Below are positions 32,846 through 41,184 of a stretch of 64,000 nt of DNA, piece by piece. Each line of letters starts with the position of its first letter. The stretch's first letter is position 1. The notes beneath the pieces are model-generated. The model did not search any database, had not been told where the DNA came from, and was given only the letters and a program-made list of their open reading frames with translations. Source of the stretch: Variovorax sp. RA8. GTDB taxonomy: Bacteria > Pseudomonadota > Gammaproteobacteria > Burkholderiales > Burkholderiaceae_C. Location of the stretch: NCBI RefSeq assembly GCF_901827175.1, contig NZ_LR594662.1:930001-994000 (forward strand), read 5' to 3'. The position numbers and the translations under genes were made by a program.

Positions 32846-33751
32846 TCAGCCTCCGTCGAGTTCAAACGCGGGCACTGGCCGTCCATCGACATCCGTGAAC
32901 CCGTACTCGTGCGCGAGGTCCGCGACGCGGTGCACGCTGCCGCTCTTGTCCAGCACGCCGGCATCCCGCGCCAGCGCCACCACCGCCCGCCCCAGATAAC
33001 GCGGCGATTCGGTGCGTGCAAGTGCAGGCTGCTCGTGCCAATGCGCCTCGTCGGTCTTGTGCCCGGCCAGGACGAACTCCGTGCGCATCCATCCGGGCGA
33101 CACCGCCAGGGAGGCGACGCCGTGCGGCCGCAATTCCTGCGCCATTCCGAAGGCCAGGCGCGTCATCGAGGCCTTGGCCAGGTCGTAGAACAGATTGCCG
33201 CGCAGGTAGCGATCGCGATCCCAGAAGGTGGTCGTCACGATCAGCCCGCGCCTGCGGCGCACCATCATCGGTGCCGCGACGCGGCTGGCCAGCAGGTGGT
33301 TTCGCACGCCGCGGTCGAGCATCGAGTCCCAGTTGGAAAGCGGATGCTCCCAGAACGGAGCCTCGAACACGCCGTTGAAGGTCTCGTGTCCGCCCCAGGC
33401 GTTGTTCACCAGCAGGTCGATGCGGCCGGCCTCGCGCTCCACACGCGCGAACAGCGCCGCGACCTCTTCTTCGCGCGTGTGATCGCAGCGCACCGCGATG
33501 CCGCGCCCACCCAGGCGCGTGACTTCCTCTGCCGTCTCGTCGATGCTGCCGGGGAGGGTGTCGAGGCCCGACAGGCCCATCAGCTGCCCATAGGTGCCGG
33601 CCGGCTGCTCGCGCGTGCTGCGTCCCGTCACGTACACGGTCGCGCCGGCCGCGCCCAGCTCCTGGGCGATGCCGCGCCCAGCGCCGCGGCTGGCGCCGGT
33701 CACCACGGCCACGCGATCCTGGAGACTTGACTGTTGCTGCTGTTGCTGCAT
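32846..33751 (-). CDS. Short-chain dehydrogenase/reductase (DHRS1-like)
   Basis: A 301-residue classical SDR. The NAD(P)-binding motif is VVTGASRGAGRGIA, then LVNNAWGG, and the catalytic YDLAK (in NLFYDLAKASMTR). The Ser position appears as TTTFW rather than the usual S, a feature of DHRS1-like members. The first residues are MQQQQQQ, encoded by a CAG/CAA run (33731-33751) after AAGGAA. It is 52 bp upstream of the AraC gene's start-side neighbour on the same strand and may be co-transcribed with it. Substrate unknown. Confidence 0.88.
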   Translation of the reverse strand: MQQQQQQSSLQDRVAVVTGASRGAGRGIAQELGAAGATVYVTGRSTREQPAGTYGQLMGLSGLDTLPGSIDETAEEVTRLGGRGIAVRCDHTREEEVAALFARVEREAGRIDLLVNNAWGGHETFNGVFEAPFWEHPLSNWDSMLDRGVRNHLLASRVAAPMMVRRRRGLIVTTTFWDRDRYLRGNLFYDLAKASMTRLAFGMAQELRPHGVASLAVSPGWMRTEFVLAGHKTDEAHWHEQPALARTESPRYLGRAVVALARDAGVLDKSGSVHRVADLAHEYGFTDVDGRPVPAFELDGG

Positions 33752-33803
33752 CCGCTGTTCCTTTCTTCGCTTCCTTGTCGAGTCGGGGAACGGTAGGGCG
33801 TCT

Positions 33804-34661
33804 TCAATCCGTTGTCTTGGAAGAACCCGAAACGGCGCGCCCCAGGAACTCGGTCGGCGTCAGCCCGCACAGAGCGCGAAACTCGTTGGCCAGGTGCGAC
33901 TGGTCGTAGTAGCCATGGTCCATCGCCATCTGGGCCCAGTCGGGATGCGCCTGCCGGCGCAGTGCGCGCAGGCAGCCGTGCAGCCGCGCCAGCCTGCTCC
34001 AGGCACGCGGCGACAGGCCCACATGGGCGTGGAACAGTTGCTGCAGACGCCGCTCCCCGACGCCGATAGCCTCCGCCACCTCGCGCAGCGGCCGCCTTCC
34101 GCCCGATGCGGCGATGAGCCGTGCCGCCTGCGTGGCGGCTCGCCGCGTCGCGGCTGCGCCGTCGGCCTCGCGCAGCCGGGGCTGCAAGGCAGCATGCAGC
34201 ACTGCCATGCGTGTGGCGTCGCCCGGCGCCTGAGCCATGCGCTCCAGCAACCGCGTCCCCTCGCCACCCCACAGCGTGTCCAGGTGCACGGCCGTACCCG
34301 CCAACTCGCCGGCCGGCAGCCCCAGCAGGCCGGCCGCCCCGCCGGGTCGCAAGGTGACCGACACGCCATCGATCCGGCCGCGCAAGCGCACCAGTGCCGG
34401 CGCCGTCGAGGCTCCGGCCACAACCGCGAAAGGACTGCAGACGTCGCCGAAATCGAAGATCAACCGAGCTGCCCCATCGGGCAGCACGCGTTCGATCACT
34501 TCCTGGCCCGCCGCCACGTACTCGCTGCACAGCAGGATGTGCGAGACATGCGCATCCAGCGCCGCGCTCACCGGAAGGGCCCGCAGCGTGCCCGCGGGCG
34601 CATCCGCCTCGGGCCCTTGCACCGGGTCGTCGTGGAGGCGGAGGAAGAGGCGTTCGTTCAT
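33804..34661 (-). CDS. AraC-family transcriptional regulator
   Basis: A 285-residue regulator. The C-terminal about 100 residues hold two helix-turn-helix segments: RPLREVAEAIGVGERRLQQLFHAHVG and WAQMAMDHGYYDQSHLANEFRALCGLTPTEFL, the AraC signature. The N-terminal domain (about 1-150) resembles the DUF6597-type effector domain seen with such short regulators (IFDFGDV, RLRGRIDGVSV). It lies directly before the SDR gene on the same strand and may control it. Confidence 0.9.
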   Translation of the reverse strand: MNERLFLRLHDDPVQGPEADAPAGTLRALPVSAALDAHVSHILLCSEYVAAGQEVIERVLPDGAARLIFDFGDVCSPFAVVAGASTAPALVRLRGRIDGVSVTLRPGGAAGLLGLPAGELAGTAVHLDTLWGGEGTRLLERMAQAPGDATRMAVLHAALQPRLREADGAAATRRAATQAARLIAASGGRRPLREVAEAIGVGERRLQQLFHAHVGLSPRAWSRLARLHGCLRALRRQAHPDWAQMAMDHGYYDQSHLANEFRALCGLTPTEFLGRAVSGSSKTTD

Positions 34662-34724
34662 GGGATGAAGTGCCGCTCGATGCTACTTTCTTCGCCGTGC
34701 GCGGGCGAGGTGCCGAAGCCCTGC

Positions 34725-35801
34725 CTAGTGCCGCGCGGCGTCGCCCGCCAGCGGCTCGGCATCGTGCAGCCAGGCGTGGATCAGCGTATACGACACCGCC
34801 AGCATCACCGGGCCCACGAAGATGCCGACCAGCCCGAAGCCCAGCAGTCCGCCGATCACCCCCGCGAAGATCAGCACCAGCGGCAGATCGGCGCCGCGGC
34901 GGATCAGTAGCGGGCGCAGGAAGTTGTCCATCGTGCCGACGATCACCGTCCACACCAGCAGGAAGATGCCCCAACCCGTCGATCCGCTCCAGAAGACCCA
35001 GAGCACCGCCGGCGCCAGCACCAGCGTCGGGCCGACCTGCACGATGCACAGCATGAACATCACCGCCGTGAGCAGCGCCGCGAAGGGCACTCCTGCGATC
35101 GCCAGGCCGATGCCGCCCATCACCGCCTGCACGAAGGCCGTGACCCCCACCCCCAGCGCCACGCCGCGGATTGCCTTGCCGGCCAGGACCACCGCATCTT
35201 CCCCGCGCTGGCCGCCGAGCTTGAAGCCGAAGCGCCGCACCACATCCGCCGCCGACTCGCCGCCCGCATACATCATCCCGGCGATCACCACCGTGAGCAG
35301 GAACTGCAGCGTCAGCGCGCCCACCACGCCCGCCTGCGCGAGCAGCCACGAGGTGACCTGCCGGATGTAGGGCGTGACCTTGTCCTCCAGGCCCGCCACG
35401 CCGGCGGCCACTAACTCGTTCCAGGCCTGCGTCAGCCGCGTCCCCACCAGCGGTAGGCGTTCCACCCAGCCGGGCAGGGTGGGCGGGCCCTGGCTGATCA
35501 GCAGCCGGACCCACGCGACCACTTCCTCCGCGTTGGACACGATGGTCGAGATCGCCAGCGTGAGCGGCAGCACGAACAGCAGCAGCAGGATCACCACCAT
35601 CACCAGCACAGCGAGGCTGCGGCGCTTCCACAAGCGCGCCTGGATCCAGAGGAAGGCGGGCCACGTGGCGACGACGACCATCGCGGCCCAGATGGTGGCG
35701 CCCAGGAAGGGTCGGAGGATCCAGAGGGAGGAGCCGATGAGCAAGGCCAGCGTGAGGACGCTGAAGGTGGTTCTGGCAAGGTCGGGACGGGGGGCGGACA
35801 T
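34725..35801 (-). CDS. AI-2E family (PerM/YdiK-type) transporter
   Basis: A 358-residue permease. ATG 35801 (MSAPRPDLARTTFS) is used because the upstream 44 codons are Pro/Ala/Arg-rich without hydrophobic character. About eight hydrophobic stretches are visible, with the long soluble loop between the third and fourth typical of the family (about 95-190), and C-terminal GTMDNFLRPLLIRRGADLPLVLIFAGVIGGLLGFG, which is the family signature. Members include TqsA, YdiK and Na+/H+ antiporter-like proteins. Transport of AI-2 should not be assumed. Confidence 0.9.
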   Translation of the reverse strand: MSAPRPDLARTTFSVLTLALLIGSSLWILRPFLGATIWAAMVVVATWPAFLWIQARLWKRRSLAVLVMVVILLLLFVLPLTLAISTIVSNAEEVVAWVRLLISQGPPTLPGWVERLPLVGTRLTQAWNELVAAGVAGLEDKVTPYIRQVTSWLLAQAGVVGALTLQFLLTVVIAGMMYAGGESAADVVRRFGFKLGGQRGEDAVVLAGKAIRGVALGVGVTAFVQAVMGGIGLAIAGVPFAALLTAVMFMLCIVQVGPTLVLAPAVLWVFWSGSTGWGIFLLVWTVIVGTMDNFLRPLLIRRGADLPLVLIFAGVIGGLLGFGLVGIFVGPVMLAVSYTLIHAWLHDAEPLAGDAARH

Positions 35802-35948
35802 GGGTGCGGGGGCTGGGATGGGCAACCCGGAGTGTGCGCGAAGTGCGCCACCCGCGGTATGCGCCCGGCGCCCCCGTCGCGCCGCGGCCGGTGCGCGCGA
35901 GGGACTTGCGGTTAGCATCGCCTGCGGAGACACGCAGTCAGGAATTCA

Positions 35949-36623
35949 ATGCGGATATTGCTCGTCGAGGATGACCGGGTGCTGGCGGATGCGCTCTCGC
36001 GGGCGCTGGTGCAGTCCGCTCATGCCGTCGACGTCGTCTCCACCGGCGAGGAGGCCGACCATGCCCTCGCCCCGGGCACCTACGACTTGGCCATCCTGGA
36101 CATCGGCCTGCCCGGGCTGAGCGGACTGGATGTGCTGAAGCGCCTGCGGGGCCGCAAGTCCACCATGCCCGTGCTGATGCTCACCGCCTTCGACACCCTC
36201 GCAGACCGGGTGCGCGGACTCGATCTGGGTGCCGACGACTACCTGGCCAAGCCCTTCGACCTGCCGGAGCTCGAAGCGCGCGTGCGGGCGCTGCTGCGCC
36301 GAAGTACCCAGTCCACCCCCGACCTTCAACATGGCCAGCTGCGCTTCGACACCGTGGGCCGCCGCGTCTTCCACGACAAGCGGCCGTTGGAGCTGTCGCC
36401 GCGCGAGCTCGCCTTGCTGGAACTGCTGCTCATGCGCGCCGGGCGTGTCGTGAGCAAGGAGCACATGGTCAACCACCTCTACGGCTGGGGCGAGGAGGTT
36501 GGCGACAACGCGATCGAGGTCAACGTCTACCGGCTGCGAAAGAAGCTGGAGCCGCTCGGTTGCGAGATCCGGACCGTGCGCGGCATGGGCTACCTGATCG
36601 ACAGCAGCGATGTGGAGGGCTGA
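35949..36623 (+). CDS. OmpR/QseB-type response regulator
   Basis: A 224-residue two-domain regulator. The receiver domain has acidic pocket E7/D8/D9, phosphoacceptor D51 in LAILDIGLPG, T79 and K101 in LAKPFDLPEL. The C-terminal winged helix (about 125-218) ends in NAIEVNVYRLRKKLEPLGCEIRTVRGMGYLI. AGGAA precedes ATG 35949. Its last 14 bp overlap the kinase gene, so the two are co-translated. The family also includes TctD-like regulators of tricarboxylate uptake. Confidence 0.95.
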   Translation: MRILLVEDDRVLADALSRALVQSAHAVDVVSTGEEADHALAPGTYDLAILDIGLPGLSGLDVLKRLRGRKSTMPVLMLTAFDTLADRVRGLDLGADDYLAKPFDLPELEARVRALLRRSTQSTPDLQHGQLRFDTVGRRVFHDKRPLELSPRELALLELLLMRAGRVVSKEHMVNHLYGWGEEVGDNAIEVNVYRLRKKLEPLGCEIRTVRGMGYLIDSSDVEG

Positions 36624-38022
36624 GCCTCGGCTGCAGCGCAAGCTGCTGGCCTGGCTGCTCGGGCCGCTCGCCGTGCTGCTGGTGCTCGATACCGCCGTTG
36701 CCTACTGGAACTCGCTGCGCTTCTCCAACCTCGCCTACGACCGCGCGCTGCACGAGATCGGACGTGAGATCGCGCTGCATGTGAAGCTCGACGGAACGCG
36801 TCCCCGGCTCGAACTCTCGGAGGCCGCGGCCAACATCCTCTTGCTCGATCAGGAAGACCAGCTCTTCTACCGCGTCCTCGGCGAGGACGGCGCCGACCTG
36901 GGCGGCGATGCGCAGTTGCCGCCGCGGCGCATCGAGAAAACCGCCGGGCCGGACTTCTATGGCGACGAGGTGCGCGGCGAGCCGGTGCGGATGATGGTGG
37001 CCTGGATGCCTGTCGGGCCGGACGCCGGGCCTCCGCGGGTCCTGGTGCAGGTGGCCGAAACGCTCAACAAGCGTGCGCGCTTCACCTGGGAGATGGTCGC
37101 CAACGTGGTGCTGCCGCAGCTGCTGTTGATCGTCATGGCGACAGCGGTGGTGTGGTTCGGGGTTTCGCGCGGGCTCGAGCCGCTGCAGCGCCTCCGGCGT
37201 GCCGTATCGAACCGCTCGCACCTGGACCTGAGCCCGATCGACACGCACGACGTTCCGGGAGAGGTGCGTCCGCTGGTGGACGACGTCAACGAATTGATGG
37301 CACGCCTCGGGCGCACCTTCGACTTCCAGAACCGCTTCGTCGCGGACGCCGCGCACCAGCTGAAGACGCCGGTCAGCGGCCTGAAGGCGCAGATCGAGCT
37401 GGCCTTGCGGGAGAACGATCCGCAGCGCGTGCGCCACTCGCTCGCGCAGCTCTACATCAGCGCCGACCGGCTGTCGAGGCTGGTGCGCCAGCTGCTTTCG
37501 CTGGCCCGCAACGAGCCCGGCGCGCTCGACTCCATGCAACTGCAGCCGCTGGACCTGAATGCCCACGCCCTGGAGGTGAGCATGGACTGGGTGCCGCAGG
37601 CCATCAAGCGCAACATCGACCTGGGCTTCGAAGGTGCCGACCATCCGCTGATGATCGACGCCGACCGGGACCGCCTGCGCGAGCTGGTCAACAACCTGAT
37701 CGACAACGCGATCCGCTACAGCCAGTCGGGCGGCCGGGTGACCGTGCAGGCCGGCCAGGCGGGAAGCGGCCAATGCCGCCTGGCCATCAGCGACGATGGC
37801 CCTCGAATCCCGGTCCAGGAGCGCGCCCGCATCTTCGAACGTTTCCATCGCCTCCTCGGAACGCAGGAGGATGGCAGCGGTCTTGGTCTTGCGATCGTCA
37901 GCGAGATCGCCATGATGCATGGCGCGCGCATCACGCTGGAGGAAGACACCGACGGCGTGGGCAACACCTTCAGCGTCTTCTTCCCGCTGCGCGATGCCGA
38001 TCGGCACGGCAGCGCCTTGTAA
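36610..38022 (+). CDS. Sensor histidine kinase (TctE/QseC-like)
   Basis: A 470-residue membrane sensor. The N-terminus has a transmembrane helix (about 12-33), a periplasmic sensor of about 130 residues, and a second helix (about 163-185). The phosphoacceptor is H249 in VADAAHQLKTPVSGLK. The ATPase has N box LVNNLIDNAIRYS, G1 SDDGPRIP and G2 GSGLGLAIV. The 2CSK_N-type sensor region and HQLKTP motif link it to TctE/QseC. ATG 36610 lies inside the regulator gene (14-bp overlap). Confidence 0.93.
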   Translation: MWRAEPRLQRKLLAWLLGPLAVLLVLDTAVAYWNSLRFSNLAYDRALHEIGREIALHVKLDGTRPRLELSEAAANILLLDQEDQLFYRVLGEDGADLGGDAQLPPRRIEKTAGPDFYGDEVRGEPVRMMVAWMPVGPDAGPPRVLVQVAETLNKRARFTWEMVANVVLPQLLLIVMATAVVWFGVSRGLEPLQRLRRAVSNRSHLDLSPIDTHDVPGEVRPLVDDVNELMARLGRTFDFQNRFVADAAHQLKTPVSGLKAQIELALRENDPQRVRHSLAQLYISADRLSRLVRQLLSLARNEPGALDSMQLQPLDLNAHALEVSMDWVPQAIKRNIDLGFEGADHPLMIDADRDRLRELVNNLIDNAIRYSQSGGRVTVQAGQAGSGQCRLAISDDGPRIPVQERARIFERFHRLLGTQEDGSGLGLAIVSEIAMMHGARITLEEDTDGVGNTFSVFFPLRDADRHGSAL

Positions 38023-38026
38023 GCTT

Positions 38027-38122
38027 GCTGACAGCTCGCGGACAACCGGCTGTCAGCGCGCCGGCAGTAAGGTGACAGCACAGGTCTCTACGCTCGGACG
38101 AGGCGGAACCGCTGTGGTTCCG
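38027..38122. promoter_or_regulatory. Inverted repeats between the kinase gene and terC
   Basis: GCTGACAG at 38027-38034 is the exact inverse of CTGTCAGC at 38050-38057, with 15 bases between them. A third related half, GGTGACAGC, follows at 38071-38079. A separate perfect stem GGAACC-GCTGT-GGTTCC lies at 38105-38121. No T tract follows either stem, so a rho-independent terminator is unlikely. The repeated TGACAG/CTGTCA halves could be binding sites for the adjacent response regulator, acting on terC. I saw none of the usual manganese (yybP-ykoY) riboswitch core. Confidence 0.4.
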
Positions 38123-38145
38123 GACCCATCCACCAAGGAGACACC

Positions 38146-38868
38146 GTGTCGTTTTTGTCGAGTCCCGACTTCTGGATCGCCCTGTCGCAGATCATCCTGA
38201 TCAACATTGTCCTGAGCGGCGACAACGCGGTCGTCATCGCGATGGCCTCCCGCTCGCTGCCGCCCGCCCAGCAAAAGAAGGCCATCCTCTTCGGGAGCGT
38301 CGGCGCCATCGTGTTGCGCGTCGTCCTGACCTTCTTTGCCGTCTATCTGCTGACCTTGCCGTACCTCAAGCTGGTCGGCGCAGCGCTGCTGGTCTGGATC
38401 GGCATCGGCTTGCTCCGCGAGGAGGAAGAGGAGACGAATCTCGAAGGCCACTCCGGCCTGGCCGCGGCCGTCAAGACCATCGTGGTGGCCGACCTCGTCA
38501 TGAGCCTGGACAACGTCGTCGGCGTCGCCGCTGCGGCCAAGGGCAATGTCCCCCTGCTGGTCTTCGGTCTCGTGATCAGCATTCCCCTGATCATCTTCGG
38601 CAGCACCCTGATCCTGAAGCTGATGGACCGCTTCCCGGTCATCATCGTCCTCGGCGCAGCGCTGCTCGGTTGGGTCGCTGGCGAAATGGCGATGTCGGAT
38701 CCTTCCATTGCCGGCTGGGCTGCCAGCCAGCACGCGCTGCACACGGTGGTCCCCGCGCTCGGCGCCATGTTCGTGGTGGCGATCGGCAAGTGGCTGAACA
38801 GCCGGCGCGCAACGCGCGAAGGCGAGGAACCGCAACCGGCCAAGGCGTCCAAGCGACCCGCCGTCTGA
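38146..38868 (+). CDS. TerC-family integral membrane protein (YjbE-like)
   Basis: A 240-residue protein with about seven hydrophobic segments and the conserved acidic intramembrane motifs LINIVLSGDNAVVIAMA and VVADLVMSLDNVVGVAAAA. TerC/YjbE/Alx-type proteins are linked to tellurite resistance and to manganese or other metal export; metal loading of secreted enzymes has been proposed. The start is GTG 38146 with AAGGAGA six bases before it. It is followed 10 bp later by a universal stress protein gene. Confidence 0.92.
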   Translation: MSFLSSPDFWIALSQIILINIVLSGDNAVVIAMASRSLPPAQQKKAILFGSVGAIVLRVVLTFFAVYLLTLPYLKLVGAALLVWIGIGLLREEEEETNLEGHSGLAAAVKTIVVADLVMSLDNVVGVAAAAKGNVPLLVFGLVISIPLIIFGSTLILKLMDRFPVIIVLGAALLGWVAGEMAMSDPSIAGWAASQHALHTVVPALGAMFVVAIGKWLNSRRATREGEEPQPAKASKRPAV

Positions 38869-38878
38869 AGGTGCCCGC

Positions 38879-39310
38879 ATGACGCGCATCTTGGTACCCA
38901 TCGATCCGGAGGAGCCGGCACGAACCCGCTCGGCCATCGAGCAGGTCCTGCGCATGCGTCGAAGCGACCGGGTGACTGTTCGCTTGCTGCGGGTGCAGCC
39001 CAAGGTCTCGGGCCATGTGGCGATGCTCTTCAGTGCACGCGAGCTGCTCGAGCTGCAGCTGGAGGCAGGCGCCGAGGATCTGCAGTACGCGCAGAGCCTG
39101 CTCGACCTGGCCGGGGTGCCCTACGCCAGCACCGTGCTGGTGGGGCGCACTGCGGAGACGATTGCCATGGCCGCGCGCGACTACGGCTGCGACCGCATCG
39201 TCTTCGGCCGCGATGAACCCAGCCTGGCGGGAAGGATCTTCGGCTCGCTGGCGCAGCAGGTGCGCCAGCACCTGGGGGCGAGCGGGGATCCCCAGGTCAT
39301 CGGGTCCTGA
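38879..39310 (+). CDS. Universal stress protein (UspA family)
   Basis: A 143-residue single-domain Usp fold. It starts ILVPIDPEEPARTR and ends with the nucleotide-binding end FGRDEPSLAGRIFGSLAQQVRQHL, a variant of the G2XG9G(S/T) ATP-binding loop. It is 10 bp downstream of terC and almost certainly co-transcribed. Usp proteins accumulate under starvation and stress and often bind ATP. The precise role is unknown. Confidence 0.9.
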   Translation: MTRILVPIDPEEPARTRSAIEQVLRMRRSDRVTVRLLRVQPKVSGHVAMLFSARELLELQLEAGAEDLQYAQSLLDLAGVPYASTVLVGRTAETIAMAARDYGCDRIVFGRDEPSLAGRIFGSLAQQVRQHLGASGDPQVIGS

Positions 39311-39337
39311 AGGCGTCGCGGCGCGATTGTCTACGCC

Positions 39338-39601
39338 TCAAAAGCTCGGAGCGTCCTCGTCCGGCGGCTTGGAACCGAGTTCCTTCAGCTCCCTCGCGAA
39401 GATCTCGCCGACATAGGCGTCGACACGCGTGCGCACTACCCCGGCATCCGTTGCCCGGTTCTGTGCGGATTCGACGCTCTCGCCGTTGGCTCGCGCCGCG
39501 GCCTGCGCCGACTCGAGCGGTTGTCTGCCTTGATGACATGCGGCAGCGCCGAATGCCAGGCCCACGATCGCCGCGGCCTTGAGCACATTGAGCAAGTTCA
39601 T
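39338..39601 (-). CDS. Small predicted lipoprotein
   Basis: An 87-residue protein with N-terminal signal (MNLLNVLKAAAIVGLAFGAAAC) ending in a lipobox-like AAAC at C22. The rest is a charged helical region (EVESAQNRATDAGVV region) without known motif. ATG 39601 has AGGAG six bases upstream, and the frame is the only signal-bearing one here. Function is unknown. It converges with the Usp gene. Confidence 0.68.
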   Translation of the reverse strand: MNLLNVLKAAAIVGLAFGAAACHQGRQPLESAQAAARANGESVESAQNRATDAGVVRTRVDAYVGEIFARELKELGSKPPDEDAPSF

Positions 39602-39890
39602 GACTGCTCCTGTGATGACAGGACCGGAGTGCGTTGGCTGAGGCCGGGGATCCTGCGGACCGACCGCATCGCATCGAGCAAGGGCGGGCGTCGGCCCGCT
39701 GGGTCATTTGTGCAGGACGCCGAACGGCGAATGTCTGTACACCGCTGGGTCGAGGTGCAGGTTACGCCTGCCATGGGGCGGCTCAAATACGACTTAAGGC
39801 ATACACAAGCAGGCGACCCTTCCAGCGACCGGGTTTCGGAGCGGAGGGAAGTTTAGGATGGAGGTTCAGTTCTTCAGGAGATGCGAAACG

Positions 39891-40370
39891 ATGACCAGCA
39901 AGAACACGGTATGTCTGTGGTACGACGGCGCCGCCCTTGACGCCGCAACCTTCTACGCTGCAACCTTCCCCGACAGCGCTGTAGGCGCCATCATCCGTGC
40001 ACCGGGCGACTATCCCGACGGCAAGCAGGGCGATGTGCTGGTGGTCGAGTTCAACGTCGCCGGCATCCCCTGCATCGGGCTGAACGGCGGCCCGCAGTTC
40101 AAGCACGACGAGGCCTTCTCGTTTCAGATCGCAACCGACGACCAGGCCGAGACCGACCGCCTGTGGAACGCGATCGTCGGCAATGGCGGCCAGGAAAGCG
40201 CGTGCGGCTGGTGCAAGGACCGGTGGGGGTTGTCATGGCAGATCACCCCGCGCGTCCTCACCGAGGCGCTGGTCAACCCCGATCGCGCGGCAGCCAAGCG
40301 CGCGTTCGACGCGATGATGACCATGGGAAAGATCGACATCGCCGCGATAGAGGCGGCACTGCGGGGCTGA
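39891..40370 (+). CDS. VOC-family protein (PhnB-like, 3-demethylubiquinone-type fold)
   Basis: A 159-residue glyoxalase/VOC fold of the PhnB/DUF1338-like type: TVCLWYDGAALDAATFYAATFPDS at the start, CIGLNGGPQFKHDEAFSFQI centrally and a CGWCKDRWGLSWQITP strand near 110-125. The start is ATG 39891 with AGGAG at about 39876-39880; an upstream in-frame ATG (39858) has no such site. The reaction is not predictable; members bind metal and small hydrophobic substrates. The 290-bp gap before it (39602-39890) shows no gene. Confidence 0.88.
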   Translation: MTSKNTVCLWYDGAALDAATFYAATFPDSAVGAIIRAPGDYPDGKQGDVLVVEFNVAGIPCIGLNGGPQFKHDEAFSFQIATDDQAETDRLWNAIVGNGGQESACGWCKDRWGLSWQITPRVLTEALVNPDRAAAKRAFDAMMTMGKIDIAAIEAALRG

Positions 40371-40440
40371 GACCTGCCCTCCAGTCGATGAGGCGTGTTC
40401 GTCGACACGGCTCGCACCGTTCCGGGTCAGCACTTTCTCT

Positions 40441-41115
40441 CTAGAGGAAGGGTGCAACGTTCGTCATGACACTTTCCCGTGCGCGCCTCACGTGGTTCAG
40501 GACTGCGTTCTTCACCAGCGCGGCATCGCGGCTCTTCAGCGCCTCGAGGATCTCCTCGTTTTCTTCCAGGCTTTCCTGCACCCGTCCTGGCCGGGACTGG
40601 ATCTGCATGGACCCAAGCCAGCGTACTCGGTCGTTGATGGTCAACAGGATCTGCGACAGCAGCGTGTTTCGACTCGCGCTGGCGAGCGCCAAGCGAAAGT
40701 CGCTGTTGAGTGCCCGAGTCTTCGCCAGTTGGCCGCGCTGCAGCTCACGCCGTGCCGACTTGAGAAAGCCGGCCAGCTTCTCGATTCCGGCCTCGTCCAG
40801 GAAGGTCATGGCCTCGACCGCTGCCGAAACCTCAAGGACCTCGCGCAGATTGAAAAGATCGTTGATCTCTTTCTGGGTCATGGCCCGGACAACGTAGCCC
40901 CATCCGGAGTCGTGCCGCACCAGGCCCTCTTGCTGCAAGCGCCCGAGGGCTTCGCGCACCGGAGTGCGGCTCAGGCCCAGGCGTGCAGCGATCTCCTGCG
41001 CCCTCAATGACTCGCCGGCCCTGTAGTCGAGATTGATCACCGCCTCCTTGATCGAGGTGTAAGCCCTGTCTTGCGCGGTAGGGGGCAAGCTGCTAGATTT
41101 CGTTGGTGCATTCAT
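40441..41115 (-). CDS. GntR-family regulator, FCD (FadR) subfamily
   Basis: A 224-residue repressor. The N-terminal winged helix is about residues 15-80 (AQEIAARLGLSRTPVREALGRLQQEGLV). The C-terminal FCD effector domain (about 90-215) is alpha-helical and contains FRLALASASRNTLLSQIL and a late NAVLNHVRRARESV helix where metal-binding His/Asp residues usually sit. It is divergent from the catabolic operon at 41185. A perfect 13-bp palindrome (41121-41133) five bases before its own start is a good operator, so autoregulation and control of the operon are likely. The effector is unknown. Confidence 0.92.
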   Translation of the reverse strand: MNAPTKSSSLPPTAQDRAYTSIKEAVINLDYRAGESLRAQEIAARLGLSRTPVREALGRLQQEGLVRHDSGWGYVVRAMTQKEINDLFNLREVLEVSAAVEAMTFLDEAGIEKLAGFLKSARRELQRGQLAKTRALNSDFRLALASASRNTLLSQILLTINDRVRWLGSMQIQSRPGRVQESLEENEEILEALKSRDAALVKNAVLNHVRRARESVMTNVAPFL

Positions 41116-41120
41116 ATTGC

Positions 41121-41133
41121 ATTCAATTTGAAT
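41121..41133. promoter_or_regulatory. Putative operator of the GntR regulator
   Basis: ATTCAATTTGAAT is a perfect inverted repeat (ATTCAA, central T, TTGAAT) located five bases upstream of the regulator's start and 51 bp upstream of the ComA-like gene. The spacing inside the divergent region fits a FadR-type operator that controls both directions. Confidence 0.55.
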
Positions 41134-41184
41134 TCACAGTGAGTGCGAATTTGCCACATCCTACAACCGCCACAGGACGACGCC

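Noticed and set aside
33728..33751. CAG/CAA repeat at the start of the SDR gene as a phase-variation tract
   Set aside because: The triplet repeat would change only the number of Gln residues and not the frame, and it is interrupted by CAA.
38023..38145. A yybP-ykoY (manganese) riboswitch before terC
   Set aside because: The conserved GGGGAGUAG-type core and paired region were not found. Only unrelated inverted repeats are visible.
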